From Gammaproteobacteria bacterium (lineage in GTDB: Bacteria > Pseudomonadota > Gammaproteobacteria > Pseudomonadales > Azotimanducaceae_A): a stretch of DNA of 12,736 bases. Shown here in pieces: positions 6,156 to 12,736 of the stretch. Made by a program: the position numbers and the translations under genes. The DNA lies in NCBI GenBank assembly GCA_002714125.1, contig PAWP01000070.1:76774-89509 (forward strand), read 5' to 3'. The notes under the pieces are model-generated. The model was not told where the DNA came from, did not search any database, and saw nothing but the letters and a program-made list of their open reading frames with translations. Every line of letters begins with the position of its first letter. The first letter of the stretch is position 1.

Positions 6156-8439
6156 CAAAGGCGTTGGCGAGTTGATCGTCGTCGTAACCGAGAATCTCCT
6201 GCAGGACCTGCACGTTGTGCTCGCCGAGTTCGGGTGCCGCGTGCAGGGGGGCGCCGGGCGTTCGGGACAGCTTGCAGCGAGTGTTCTCGATGATCATGCA
6301 GCCTTCGGATGTATGAGGCACTTCAATGAAGTGCTCCCGTGCGGAAAATTGCGGGTCTGTGGCACATTCGGCTGAGTTCTGCACGGTGTGGGCAGGCACA
6401 CCCGCCGTAATCAGCACCTTTGCGGCTTCGTCAGGGCTGCGGGCAAGCGTCCACGTGGCAATCGCACTCTCGTCCAACTCGCCGACGAGGGTTTTCAACG
6501 CAGCGCGTGCTGCATCGTCAGGACAGGCGATTGCAATCCACTGATCGTCCCCCGCTGCGGGGTAAACTCCGTTGGGATGATGATTGCGGTCGCCGTTGCC
6601 CATGCGGTGCCATACGCTACCGGTACACTCGTACTCTAGGACCGCCGGGGCGAGGAAGTGAATGGCGGCTTCCGCCTGAGAGATATCGATGTGCTGGCCC
6701 TGACCGGTGGCGCGTCGGTGCTCCAGCGCGGCCATGAGCCCCGCAAGCATGAAGCGTGGCGCTACGCCGTCTGTATAGGCAAGGTACGGGCCCGCGGGCG
6801 AGCGGTCAGCCCAGCCGGTCAGATCATAAAACCCGGCAATCGCCGCCGCCATGTTGCCGTAGCCTGGTACCTGCGCGCGGGGGCCCGTCTGCCCCATAAG
6901 GCAGCTTGAGAGCATGATGAGATTAGGGTTTACCTTTTGCAGTGATTCGAAATCCAGGCCCCAGCCCTTCATTGCTTTGGGAGAAAACGATTCTGTGACC
7001 ACATCCGCCCATCGCACCAGATCCAGGATGATCTCCCGTGCTGCCTCGTTGTTTGGATCGAGGGTGATGCCCAGTTTGCCCGCATTGAAGTTCTGGAATG
7101 GCATACCGGTGTCGACGCCAGGCACGTCGTTCTTGAACGTCGGGGCGCCGCGCGCGGGCTCCAGGCGCTTGCTCGATTCAACCTTGATGACGGTCGCACC
7201 AAAATCCGTGAGTACGCGGGTGAAGAATGGACCAGCGATCACCCACATGAAGTCCAGCACTTTTAGACCTTCGAGAGGCCGGCCGGCAGATTGACCTCTG
7301 GTCAGCGCCCGAGGTGACCATTTTGGTGGAGCTGATGACCCTAGTGCCGGTGCCTTGCCACCGGCCTGCAGTGGGGTCGCGCTGAACTTTGCAAATGGCC
7401 CTGGTACCCGCGCACCGTTCTCGAGGGTGTGCCAGTAGTCACGCTCGTGGAAATGCGGCTCATTTAGAAGTCCGCTCACGTCCAGGGTCGGTGCGATGTA
7501 AATGCCCCGAGCAAGCCCGTCTTCGAACAACTCCTTCTGGGTAAAACGCAGTGTGAATTGTTCGATGTTGGCGCAGAGCGTGAAGTAGTCATCCGGCGCC
7601 CTCTCGGCACGGAACATCAATGCGATCTCGTCCCCCCAGTCCCGAGCGGCGAAGTCCTTGCTGATGGCGTCCCCCTCGAGCAGCCAGCGCATGAGCCGGG
7701 CGTTTGGTTCGGTGAAGGCTGGCCCGAACAGCAGCGTTATTGCAACGTAGCCGTCTTTGCAGGGCCAGGTCAGCCGGATAGGGAACAGTCCGGCGAGACC
7801 GCCTGCTACACGCGAGACCTGGCCGCCATTGTTTGGGACCGCCAGGTTGGCAGAGAGCGCTGCTTGGGCACATGACTGCTGTGCGGAAACGTCGATGTGT
7901 TGACCCTGACCGCTGCTGTGGCGCTCGTGCAATGCAATAAGAGCTGCACCCACGGCATCTGCGCTGGCGTGTAGAAATGCCTGTGGGACACTGGTGCGGA
8001 CAGGTGCGCGATCCGAGTCTCCGGCCAGCGCCTGTGCGCCACTCGCGGCCCAGATCGTGAGATCGGTTGCGGGCCATTCGGCTTTGGGGCCTGTGTGTCC
8101 GAAGGGTGTTATGGAAATGTGGATCAAGTGTGGATGGCGTGCCTGTAAGAACTCGGGGTCGAGGCCGCGGGCAGCGGCCTCTGGCCGATTGCACGTTTCT
8201 ATCAGGAAGTCGGCGCCGGCGAGCAGGGGTTCCAGGTCATCGGTTACCACACTCTGTTTGCCTCGAGCGTAGGCCTCAAACCACAACCCTTCACCGTTCG
8301 CACGAGGTTCTTCGCGCCGTGCAGTGCCACCTTCAGGCGGTTCGATGAGTACGACCTTCGCACCTAACTGGGCAAAGAGATAGCCGCAGAAGCCGGCGGC
8401 GCCGTCGGTGAGATCCAGTACGCGGTAGCTGTCAAGCAT
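6136..8439 (-). CDS. double-domain CaiB/BaiF (class III) CoA-transferase
   Basis: A 767-residue protein made of two tandem CaiB/BaiF (formyl-CoA-transferase family) units, about 1-375 and 388-767, each the length of an ordinary stand-alone enzyme. Each unit begins with the family's Rossmann start (YRVLDLTDGAAGFCGYLFAQ; LKVLDFMWVIAGP) and contains the conserved GQGQHIDxS (178-185 and 580-587). The family moves CoA between carboxylic acids through an aspartyl thioester. In the second unit the catalytic Asp is visible as Asp557 (YLAYTDG), 22 residues before GQGQ. In the first unit the same spacing falls on Phe155 (VPQAFLH), and no Asp fits, so that half is probably structural or regulatory. The ATG is at 8439-8437, with CCGGAG just upstream. 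It is convergent with the metallo-hydrolase and divergent from the AhpD-like gene (112-bp spacer). The acyl substrate cannot be predicted. Confidence 0.9.
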   Translation of the reverse strand: MLDSYRVLDLTDGAAGFCGYLFAQLGAKVVLIEPPEGGTARREEPRANGEGLWFEAYARGKQSVVTDDLEPLLAGADFLIETCNRPEAAARGLDPEFLQARHPHLIHISITPFGHTGPKAEWPATDLTIWAASGAQALAGDSDRAPVRTSVPQAFLHASADAVGAALIALHERHSSGQGQHIDVSAQQSCAQAALSANLAVPNNGGQVSRVAGGLAGLFPIRLTWPCKDGYVAITLLFGPAFTEPNARLMRWLLEGDAISKDFAARDWGDEIALMFRAERAPDDYFTLCANIEQFTLRFTQKELFEDGLARGIYIAPTLDVSGLLNEPHFHERDYWHTLENGARVPGPFAKFSATPLQAGGKAPALGSSAPPKWSPRALTRGQSAGRPLEGLKVLDFMWVIAGPFFTRVLTDFGATVIKVESSKRLEPARGAPTFKNDVPGVDTGMPFQNFNAGKLGITLDPNNEAAREIILDLVRWADVVTESFSPKAMKGWGLDFESLQKVNPNLIMLSSCLMGQTGPRAQVPGYGNMAAAIAGFYDLTGWADRSPAGPYLAYTDGVAPRFMLAGLMAALEHRRATGQGQHIDISQAEAAIHFLAPAVLEYECTGSVWHRMGNGDRNHHPNGVYPAAGDDQWIAIACPDDAARAALKTLVGELDESAIATWTLARSPDEAAKVLITAGVPAHTVQNSAECATDPQFSAREHFIEVPHTSEGCMIIENTRCKLSRTPGAPLHAAPELGEHNVQVLQEILGYDDDQLANAFASLAME

Positions 8440-8551
8440 GGTGGCTCCGGTGAGGCGTTGATCGGGTTCAGTTCACCACAAGCCCGTGGCGGGCACCAGA
8501 TGGTCGAACGACGCCTATCGTCCTGGGAATGCTGTAGGCTGCGCGTAGACG

Positions 8552-9652
8552 ATGAGTAGACGAGTGGTGGTTATGCAGATTCGTGCAGATCTGACCGCGT
8601 CACAGGACGAGGTCTGGAATCGCCTTTCGTTGGCTGGGACCTGGCTGACCGGCGACGAGCGCGTCAACGTCGCTCGCGAAGTGCGGGGTGTCGCTGACTG
8701 TGAGCTGTGCAAAGAACGCAAGGCAGCGCTCGCTCCGAACACCGTTCAGGGTGAGCACCTAGAGTCAGCGCCGATGCCGGCGAGTCGCAGAGAGCTTATC
8801 CATAAGCTGGTGTCTGACCCTGGCCGCATTGCCCGGGCCTGGGTTGATACTTTGCTTGCTGAAATGACCGACACCGAGTATGTAGAAGTGGCAGGTCTTG
8901 TGTCAGCCATTCTCGTGGTAGATACGTTCCATGCGGCATTGGGAATGCCGTTGCGGGATCTGCCGACGCCGCAGCCGGGCACGCCCAACCGCCAGCGGCC
9001 GCTTACGGCCGCGGACGAAGGTGCCTATGTACCTATGGTTCCGGTTGACGGCCTGCAGGGTGACTATGCAGATCTGTATGACCTGCCGAACTGGGTGCCG
9101 AATGTGCACCGGGCTTTCAGCCTCGTCCCTGCTGCCACTCGGACAGCCGATGTATTGATGCAGACCCACTACTTTCCCTACGAGGTAGTACCCCGGTACA
9201 CCGATGCGGATCACGAGTACGCCATCAACAAGATGCAGATGGAACTCCTAGCCTCGCGTGTGTCGATGCACAACGACTGCTTCTACTGAACCACTGCACA
9301 TGCGGGGCTGCTCCGGGCGAGCGGCATGGCTAGTGGTGTGGAGATAGATTTGAACGTGGTGGGCAGCGGAGCTGCTGATGGTGGGGTTCCTGGCGGACGG
9401 GCTTTGATGGCTTTCGTGGATGCAGCCATGACGCGCGATCCGGCGCTTACGGGGCAAGCCCGAACTGATCTTGCTGATGCGCTGGGTGAGGCTGCAACAG
9501 TGGACGCGGCTGCCGTTGCAGCAATGTTCCAGCTGAACACCCGGGCCGCGGATGCGGCTGGGATCTTTGTTGAAGAACCCATGCGGAATTCAAGGAGCGC
9601 ATTGGGGGCCCAGCTAGGGTTCGGTGCAAGGGCGGATGGCAGGGCGCCTTAA
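8552..9652 (+). CDS. AhpD-like / carboxymuconolactone-decarboxylase-family selenoprotein (TGA read as Sec)
   Basis: The conventional frame stops at TGA 9287-9289, immediately after ...HNDCFY (Cys243). The same frame then runs without a stop to TAA 9650-9652, followed by TAG. The joined product is 366 residues with Sec246, giving C-F-Y-U-T-T-A-H: the CxxCxxxH motif of the AhpD family with Sec at the second cysteine. Glu231, Cys243, Sec246 and His250 have exactly the spacing of Glu118, Cys130, Cys133 and His137 in M. tuberculosis AhpD, where Cys133 is the peroxidatic residue. The part after the TGA (about 283-340) has the helical, alanine-rich pattern and terminal NTRAADAAGI expected of this fold. 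The N-terminal half holds another CxxC (Cys50-Cys53, DCELCKERK). A SECIS-like hairpin follows the TGA. The likely role is a thiol/selenol peroxidase or a related oxidoreductase in the cytoplasm. The start may also be ATG 8573. A nonsense mutation or sequencing error of TGC/TGT is the main alternative. Confidence 0.8.
9287..9289 (+). other. in-frame TGA, predicted selenocysteine codon
   Basis: This TGA replaces the second cysteine codon of CxxCxxxH and is the only stop in an otherwise continuous frame from 8552 to 9652. The true end of the gene uses TAA followed directly by TAG. Confidence 0.78.
9291..9336 (+). promoter_or_regulatory. bacterial SECIS-like stem-loop just after the TGA
   Basis: The RNA folds, by eye, as follows. 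The base stem CCACTGC/GCtAGTGG (9291-9297 with 9329-9336, U9331 bulged) is followed by an unpaired A9298 and CATGC/GCATG (9299-9303 with 9324-9328). A GGGG bulge (9304-9307), the pair C9308-G9323, a bulged U9309 and the apical stem GCUC/GAGC (9310-9313 with 9319-9322) lead to the loop CGGGC (9314-9318). The loop starts 24 nt after the UGA and has G at positions 2-4. The bulged U below a short apical stem and a GG-containing loop are the features SelB recognises in the E. coli fdhF element. The whole element is translated as part of the protein. No energy calculation was done. Confidence 0.65.
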
Positions 9653-9687
9653 TAGGGCGCAGCGATCGACGCAGCTTCAGACCTGTA

Positions 9688-10524
9688 TCAGGACCCTGCT
9701 TGCTGGAGGGGTTCCTCCCCACCGATGCGCGCGGGCCGCGTTGGCCGGCCGCGATAACGTGCGTTGGGCGGCTCAAGAATGGCCAGTTGCCGGTCGGTCA
9801 CATCCGGGTACTGGCGGTAGTCGTCGGGGTCAAAGTAGTAAGCGCCCCAGCTAGAGTTGTGCGGCGAGAACTTGTAGAAGATGGTGGTACGAGGTGCGTC
9901 AGACGTCCAGGGCAAGGTGCCGTGGGTTAACGCCTCAGTGAAGATAATGGCATCGCCGGGTTTCGCCGCGACGCGGGTCACACTGTCATGGACACCTTTA
10001 GACAGATCACGCCAGGCCCCGGGTAGCGCAAGGTTGCCTTTGTGGGTTCCGGGGATGCAGGCAAAGCCGCCATCATTGGGGAAGGTGTCGTAAAGCTCGA
10101 GCGAGACTGTCAGCAGGCCGTTGTAGAAGCGGCCATCGTGGTATTGGAAATGTCCGTTCACACCGCGGCCCCCATGCAGCATGCCGCCGGCAAACCCTTT
10201 ATGAACGTGGGTGTGGACGTTGATGTGGTCGATGCGGAACGTCGGTAACGGTTCGCGCTCCGGGCTGGCCTCGCGCATCGCCGTCAGCCCCGGGTTGCCG
10301 AGCAGTTCTTCCAGGATTGGTGAGAGCGTAGGCAGATCCAGCAGTTCGCGCCAAATCGGGTCCCAATGCAGCGGGTTCTGATTCATGTCGAGTGGCTGCC
10401 ATTGCTCTGTAGGGTTCTTGAGGGTTGAACGCAACTGCTCAACCTGTAAGCCCGTCAACGCGTCCGGCACGATGAAATAGCCAAAGGTGTCAAACAGATA
10501 GCGTTGTTCTTCGTTCATATGCAT
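9688..10524 (-). CDS. phytanoyl-CoA dioxygenase (PhyH) family Fe(II)/2-oxoglutarate oxygenase
   Basis: A 278-residue cupin-fold oxygenase. I choose ATG 10524-10522 because GAGGAG (10536-10531) lies 6 nt upstream; the frame stays open to 10590, but the extra 22 residues look non-coding. Family features are the N-terminal DTFGYFIVPDAL (12-23), LHGG (116-119), the stretch LELYDTFPNDGGFACIPGTH (142-161), the distal iron histidine (His201, LTHGT) and Arg212 (PRTTIF), which should bind the 2-oxoglutarate carboxylate. The classical proximal HxD is not obvious: the nearest candidates are His117, His125 and His129-Asp130. PhyH-like enzymes hydroxylate CoA esters or small metabolites; no substrate can be given. 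It is convergent with the selenoprotein gene (35-bp gap) and divergent from the solute-binding protein gene. Confidence 0.87.
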   Translation of the reverse strand: MHMNEEQRYLFDTFGYFIVPDALTGLQVEQLRSTLKNPTEQWQPLDMNQNPLHWDPIWRELLDLPTLSPILEELLGNPGLTAMREASPEREPLPTFRIDHINVHTHVHKGFAGGMLHGGRGVNGHFQYHDGRFYNGLLTVSLELYDTFPNDGGFACIPGTHKGNLALPGAWRDLSKGVHDSVTRVAAKPGDAIIFTEALTHGTLPWTSDAPRTTIFYKFSPHNSSWGAYYFDPDDYRQYPDVTDRQLAILEPPNARYRGRPTRPARIGGEEPLQQAGS

Positions 10525-10537
10525 GGGGATCTCCTCT

Positions 10538-10597
10538 GGCACGTAACTAATCACAGTGGGCGTTTTCGGGCAAATGGCCGTTGCCGGCACCTAACTA
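10538..10597. repeat. pair of 12-bp direct repeats in the divergent promoter region
   Basis: GGCACGTAACTA (10538-10549) and GGCACCTAACTA (10586-10597) match at 11 of 12 bases and start 48 bp apart. They lie in the roughly 110-bp spacer between the PhyH gene and the solute-binding protein gene. A pair of binding sites for one regulator acting on both genes is possible; a chance match is not excluded. Confidence 0.35.
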
Positions 10598-10635
10598 GGG
10601 ACAGCACCGGCTGATTCGTGTACGTTCGGCATGTG

Positions 10636-12681
10636 ATGCGTTCAATCTTTCCTTTGAGTCCTCGTTGGCGCCGGTTATGCGCGCCGCTTCTTGTGGGTGC
10701 ACTAAGCGGTTGCTCGTTCGCCGTCAGCGCGAGCGATGAGGAGGACGAGCACGCATCCTGGCCAAGGTCATGGTTTACCGAGCCTAAAACGGCGAGTGAG
10801 GTTGGTATCCTGGAGTACAGCCAGAGCCCCATGCTGGATGGCATTGGGTTACCGCCGGTTGTAGAGCGTCTCCCGGACGATCCGCCGGTCATAGAGCCGT
10901 ACGAGCGGATTGGCCAGTATGGCGGCAAGGCCCGGATTACGCTGTCGGATGCCTGGACTTTCTTCAATTGGGAAGCCGCGCTGACTATTTCGGCGGACCT
11001 GCAGAACTTCCTGCCCAATCTCGCGAAGTCCTACTCTGTCAGTGCGGACGGCAAAACGACCAGCATAGAACTGCGCCGCGGACTTAAATGGTCCGACGGC
11101 GCGCCGCTCACTGCAGACGACTTTGTCTTTACCTTCAATCACATCTGGATGGATAAAGAGATCAGCCCGGTGACATCTCGGCTCATCCAGGGTGGGCGGA
11201 TCGAGAAGCTTGACGATCACAACTTCCGCTACGTGTTTCAAGAGCCCCATCCACTCTTCAAACACCTTATTGCCCAGTACGGCAACTTCATGGTGGATCC
11301 CACCCACTACTTCCGCAACTGGCACCCTGCGTTCACTAATCGTGAAGAGCTGAACGAGAGAATCTCGGATCGCGGCTTCATGACCTGGATGGCATTTGTG
11401 GACTCCCAGCGCAACGCGCGGACCGAGGACAGTGCAGAAGTGCCGACGCTACGGGCCTTCCGGGTGGTCTCACGTACGCCGATCATGATGCGCTACGAGC
11501 GCAACCCCTACTACCACAAGGTTGATCCGGCTGGAAATCAACTACCCTACATCGACCGGATCGACGCGGAAGTGATTCTTGACAACTCCGAGTTAATAAC
11601 GGCCAAGGCTTCGACGGGCCAACTCGACTTTGCCGCGTTTGCTCTCCGAACCCAGGATATCCCGCTGCTCAAACTGGGTGAGCGTACGGGCGAGGTTGAC
11701 GTAAAAATTTGGCAGCGGCTGCATACCAGCGACGTGGTGATTCAGCCGAACTACAACCATGCGGAAAAGCAACTCCGCGAGCTCTATTGGGATCGTCGCT
11801 TTCGCATGGCGCTCTCGTACGCGATTAACCGCTCGGAGATGAACGAAATAATCTACTTTGGGCGCGGCGTGCCACAACAGGCGTCGATCCATCCAACAAG
11901 CGTCTTTTATGATCCCGAATACCCACAGCGGCATGCCCAGTACGACCCTGGAAAGTCTCGGGCGTTGATGCAAGAAATGGGCCTGGTCGACGTCGACGGG
12001 GACGGGCTGCGGGAGTACCCCGACGGCTCCCCACTGGTTATCACCATGGAGTTTCTGGACTTTGAGACGCCGAAGGCGATTACGATGGAGCTGGTTTCCT
12101 CCTACTGGCGCGCAGTAGGTGTGGATCTGCGTCTGAAGCTAGTGGACCGTGGGCTGCAGTCGGCGCGAGCTCAGGCGGGCCACATGCAGATGACTCTATG
12201 GCATACGGACTTCTCCACCGACATCCTGTTCCCGATCATTCCGCGATGGTGGGCACCCATTTACACGGGCTGGGACAGCATTCTCTGGAACGACTGGGTA
12301 CGCTACTACACCACGGATGGTGAATTGGGCGAAGAGCCGCCGCCCTCGATGAAAGAGGTCCAAAGGCTGGCCGATGAACTGCGTCAGGCGGTGGATCCCG
12401 CCAAGCGTATCGCAGCGGGTAAGGCGATTTTGTCCCAAGCGGCTGACAACGTCTGGACATTTGGCACTGTTGGGTTGGCGCCGCACCCGGTGGTTACCTC
12501 AACCCGCCTCCAGAATGTAATCCCAAATGGCATTTGGGGTTGGGACAACCGCTGGACTCTTGCTTATCACCCGGCTACTTGGTACTTCGATTCGCCGGAC
12601 AAGGGCGTGGTTGCTGGCACTTCGACGGAAGAACGTTTGGTTGCAAATGCTCGCCAGCGCCCGGCTACGGAAGACAGGTGA
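10636..12681 (+). CDS. ABC transporter family-5 solute-binding lipoprotein (peptide/oligosaccharide type)
   Basis: A large extracytoplasmic solute-binding protein of the SBP_bac_5 family (DppA/OppA type), about 681 residues from ATG 10636. A GTG at 10618 would add six residues; neither start has a clear Shine-Dalgarno. The N-terminus MRSIFPLSPRWRRLCAPLL leads to lipobox LSGC (Cys26), so it is probably a lipoprotein in the periplasm. The family signature is clear at about 128-167 (LAKSYSVSADGKT, GLKWSDGAPLTADDFVFTF), and later RFRMALSYAINRSEMNEIIY is the usual hinge-side helix. A DVDGDGLREY loop near residue 450 resembles a calcium-binding loop and is common in this family. It is longer than DppA (about 535 residues), like the large members thought to bind oligosaccharides. 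Permease and ATPase genes would be expected downstream, outside the window. The ligand is unknown; peptides, opines and glycans are all possible. Confidence 0.9.
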   Translation: MRSIFPLSPRWRRLCAPLLVGALSGCSFAVSASDEEDEHASWPRSWFTEPKTASEVGILEYSQSPMLDGIGLPPVVERLPDDPPVIEPYERIGQYGGKARITLSDAWTFFNWEAALTISADLQNFLPNLAKSYSVSADGKTTSIELRRGLKWSDGAPLTADDFVFTFNHIWMDKEISPVTSRLIQGGRIEKLDDHNFRYVFQEPHPLFKHLIAQYGNFMVDPTHYFRNWHPAFTNREELNERISDRGFMTWMAFVDSQRNARTEDSAEVPTLRAFRVVSRTPIMMRYERNPYYHKVDPAGNQLPYIDRIDAEVILDNSELITAKASTGQLDFAAFALRTQDIPLLKLGERTGEVDVKIWQRLHTSDVVIQPNYNHAEKQLRELYWDRRFRMALSYAINRSEMNEIIYFGRGVPQQASIHPTSVFYDPEYPQRHAQYDPGKSRALMQEMGLVDVDGDGLREYPDGSPLVITMEFLDFETPKAITMELVSSYWRAVGVDLRLKLVDRGLQSARAQAGHMQMTLWHTDFSTDILFPIIPRWWAPIYTGWDSILWNDWVRYYTTDGELGEEPPPSMKEVQRLADELRQAVDPAKRIAAGKAILSQAADNVWTFGTVGLAPHPVVTSTRLQNVIPNGIWGWDNRWTLAYHPATWYFDSPDKGVVAGTSTEERLVANARQRPATEDR

Positions 12682-12696
12682 GCGTCCCTCGCCTTG

Positions 12697-12718
12697 CCCC
12701 TGGCTGTTCAGCCTGGGG
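12697..12718 (+). terminator. GC-rich hairpin after the solute-binding protein gene
   Basis: CCCCTGGCT (12697-12705) and AGCCTGGGG (12710-12718) pair around a 4-nt loop with one T-T mismatch, 15 bp after the stop codon. No T tract follows. It could stabilise the 3' end of the binding-protein mRNA relative to downstream transporter genes, or partly terminate transcription. Confidence 0.3.
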
Positions 12719-12736
12719 GTCGCTGTTACGTGCGGC

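Noticed and set aside
8482..8494. GCCCG-TGG-CGGGC dyad in the CoA-transferase/AhpD-like spacer
   Set aside because: Arms of only 5 bp in GC-rich DNA are easily found by chance, and no promoter elements flank it.
9326..9652. Separate 108-codon gene starting at ATG 9326
   Set aside because: It is in the same frame as the AhpD-like gene, has no Shine-Dalgarno, starts inside the SECIS-like hairpin, and its sequence is the expected C-terminal part of the AhpD-like protein. Better read as one gene through the TGA.
12678..12736. Possible next gene starting at GTG 12678, overlapping the stop of the solute-binding protein (GTGA)
   Set aside because: Only 19 codons are visible, a second frame is also open, and the residues do not look like a permease start. 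Too little to call.

Overview
The window is GC-rich, densely coded bacterial DNA. It has ten recognisable genes on both strands, short intergenic gaps, no RNA gene and no mobile element. Two lipoprotein-type signal peptides, an AmpG-like permease and a periplasmic solute-binding protein point to a Gram-negative. The gene mix (sugar-acid enzymes, a CaiB-type CoA-transferase, a PhyH dioxygenase) suggests an environmental, perhaps marine, proteobacterium; that placement is inference.

Left part (1-3400): a leftward pair encodes a uronate-dehydrogenase-like SDR and an HpcH/HpaI aldolase cut by the window edge. A 226-bp divergent spacer with two perfect inverted repeats separates this pair from a rightward pair, a GST-like protein and a galactonate-dehydratase-like enolase-superfamily enzyme. 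The dehydrogenase, acid-sugar dehydratase and 2-keto-acid aldolase together look like a non-phosphorylating sugar-acid or uronate oxidation route to pyruvate.

Middle (3531-8439): an AmpG/acetyl-CoA-transporter-type MFS permease, a lipoprotein-type metallo-beta-lactamase-fold hydrolase, and a convergent 767-residue double-domain CaiB/BaiF CoA-transferase. Only the second half of that transferase keeps the catalytic aspartate.

Right part (8552-12736): the most notable locus is an AhpD/carboxymuconolactone-decarboxylase-like gene that appears to stop at a TGA at 9287-9289. The same frame continues for 120 more codons of family-like sequence to tandem TAA TAG. The TGA falls on the second cysteine of the CxxCxxxH redox motif, giving CFY-U-TTAH. 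A hairpin with bacterial SECIS features (GG in the apical loop, bulged U, suitable distance) follows at once. I read 8552-9652 as one selenoprotein gene with Sec at the peroxidatic position. It is followed by a convergent PhyH dioxygenase and a divergent family-5 ABC solute-binding lipoprotein. No selenocysteine machinery gene is in the window, so the Sec reading depends on the rest of the genome.
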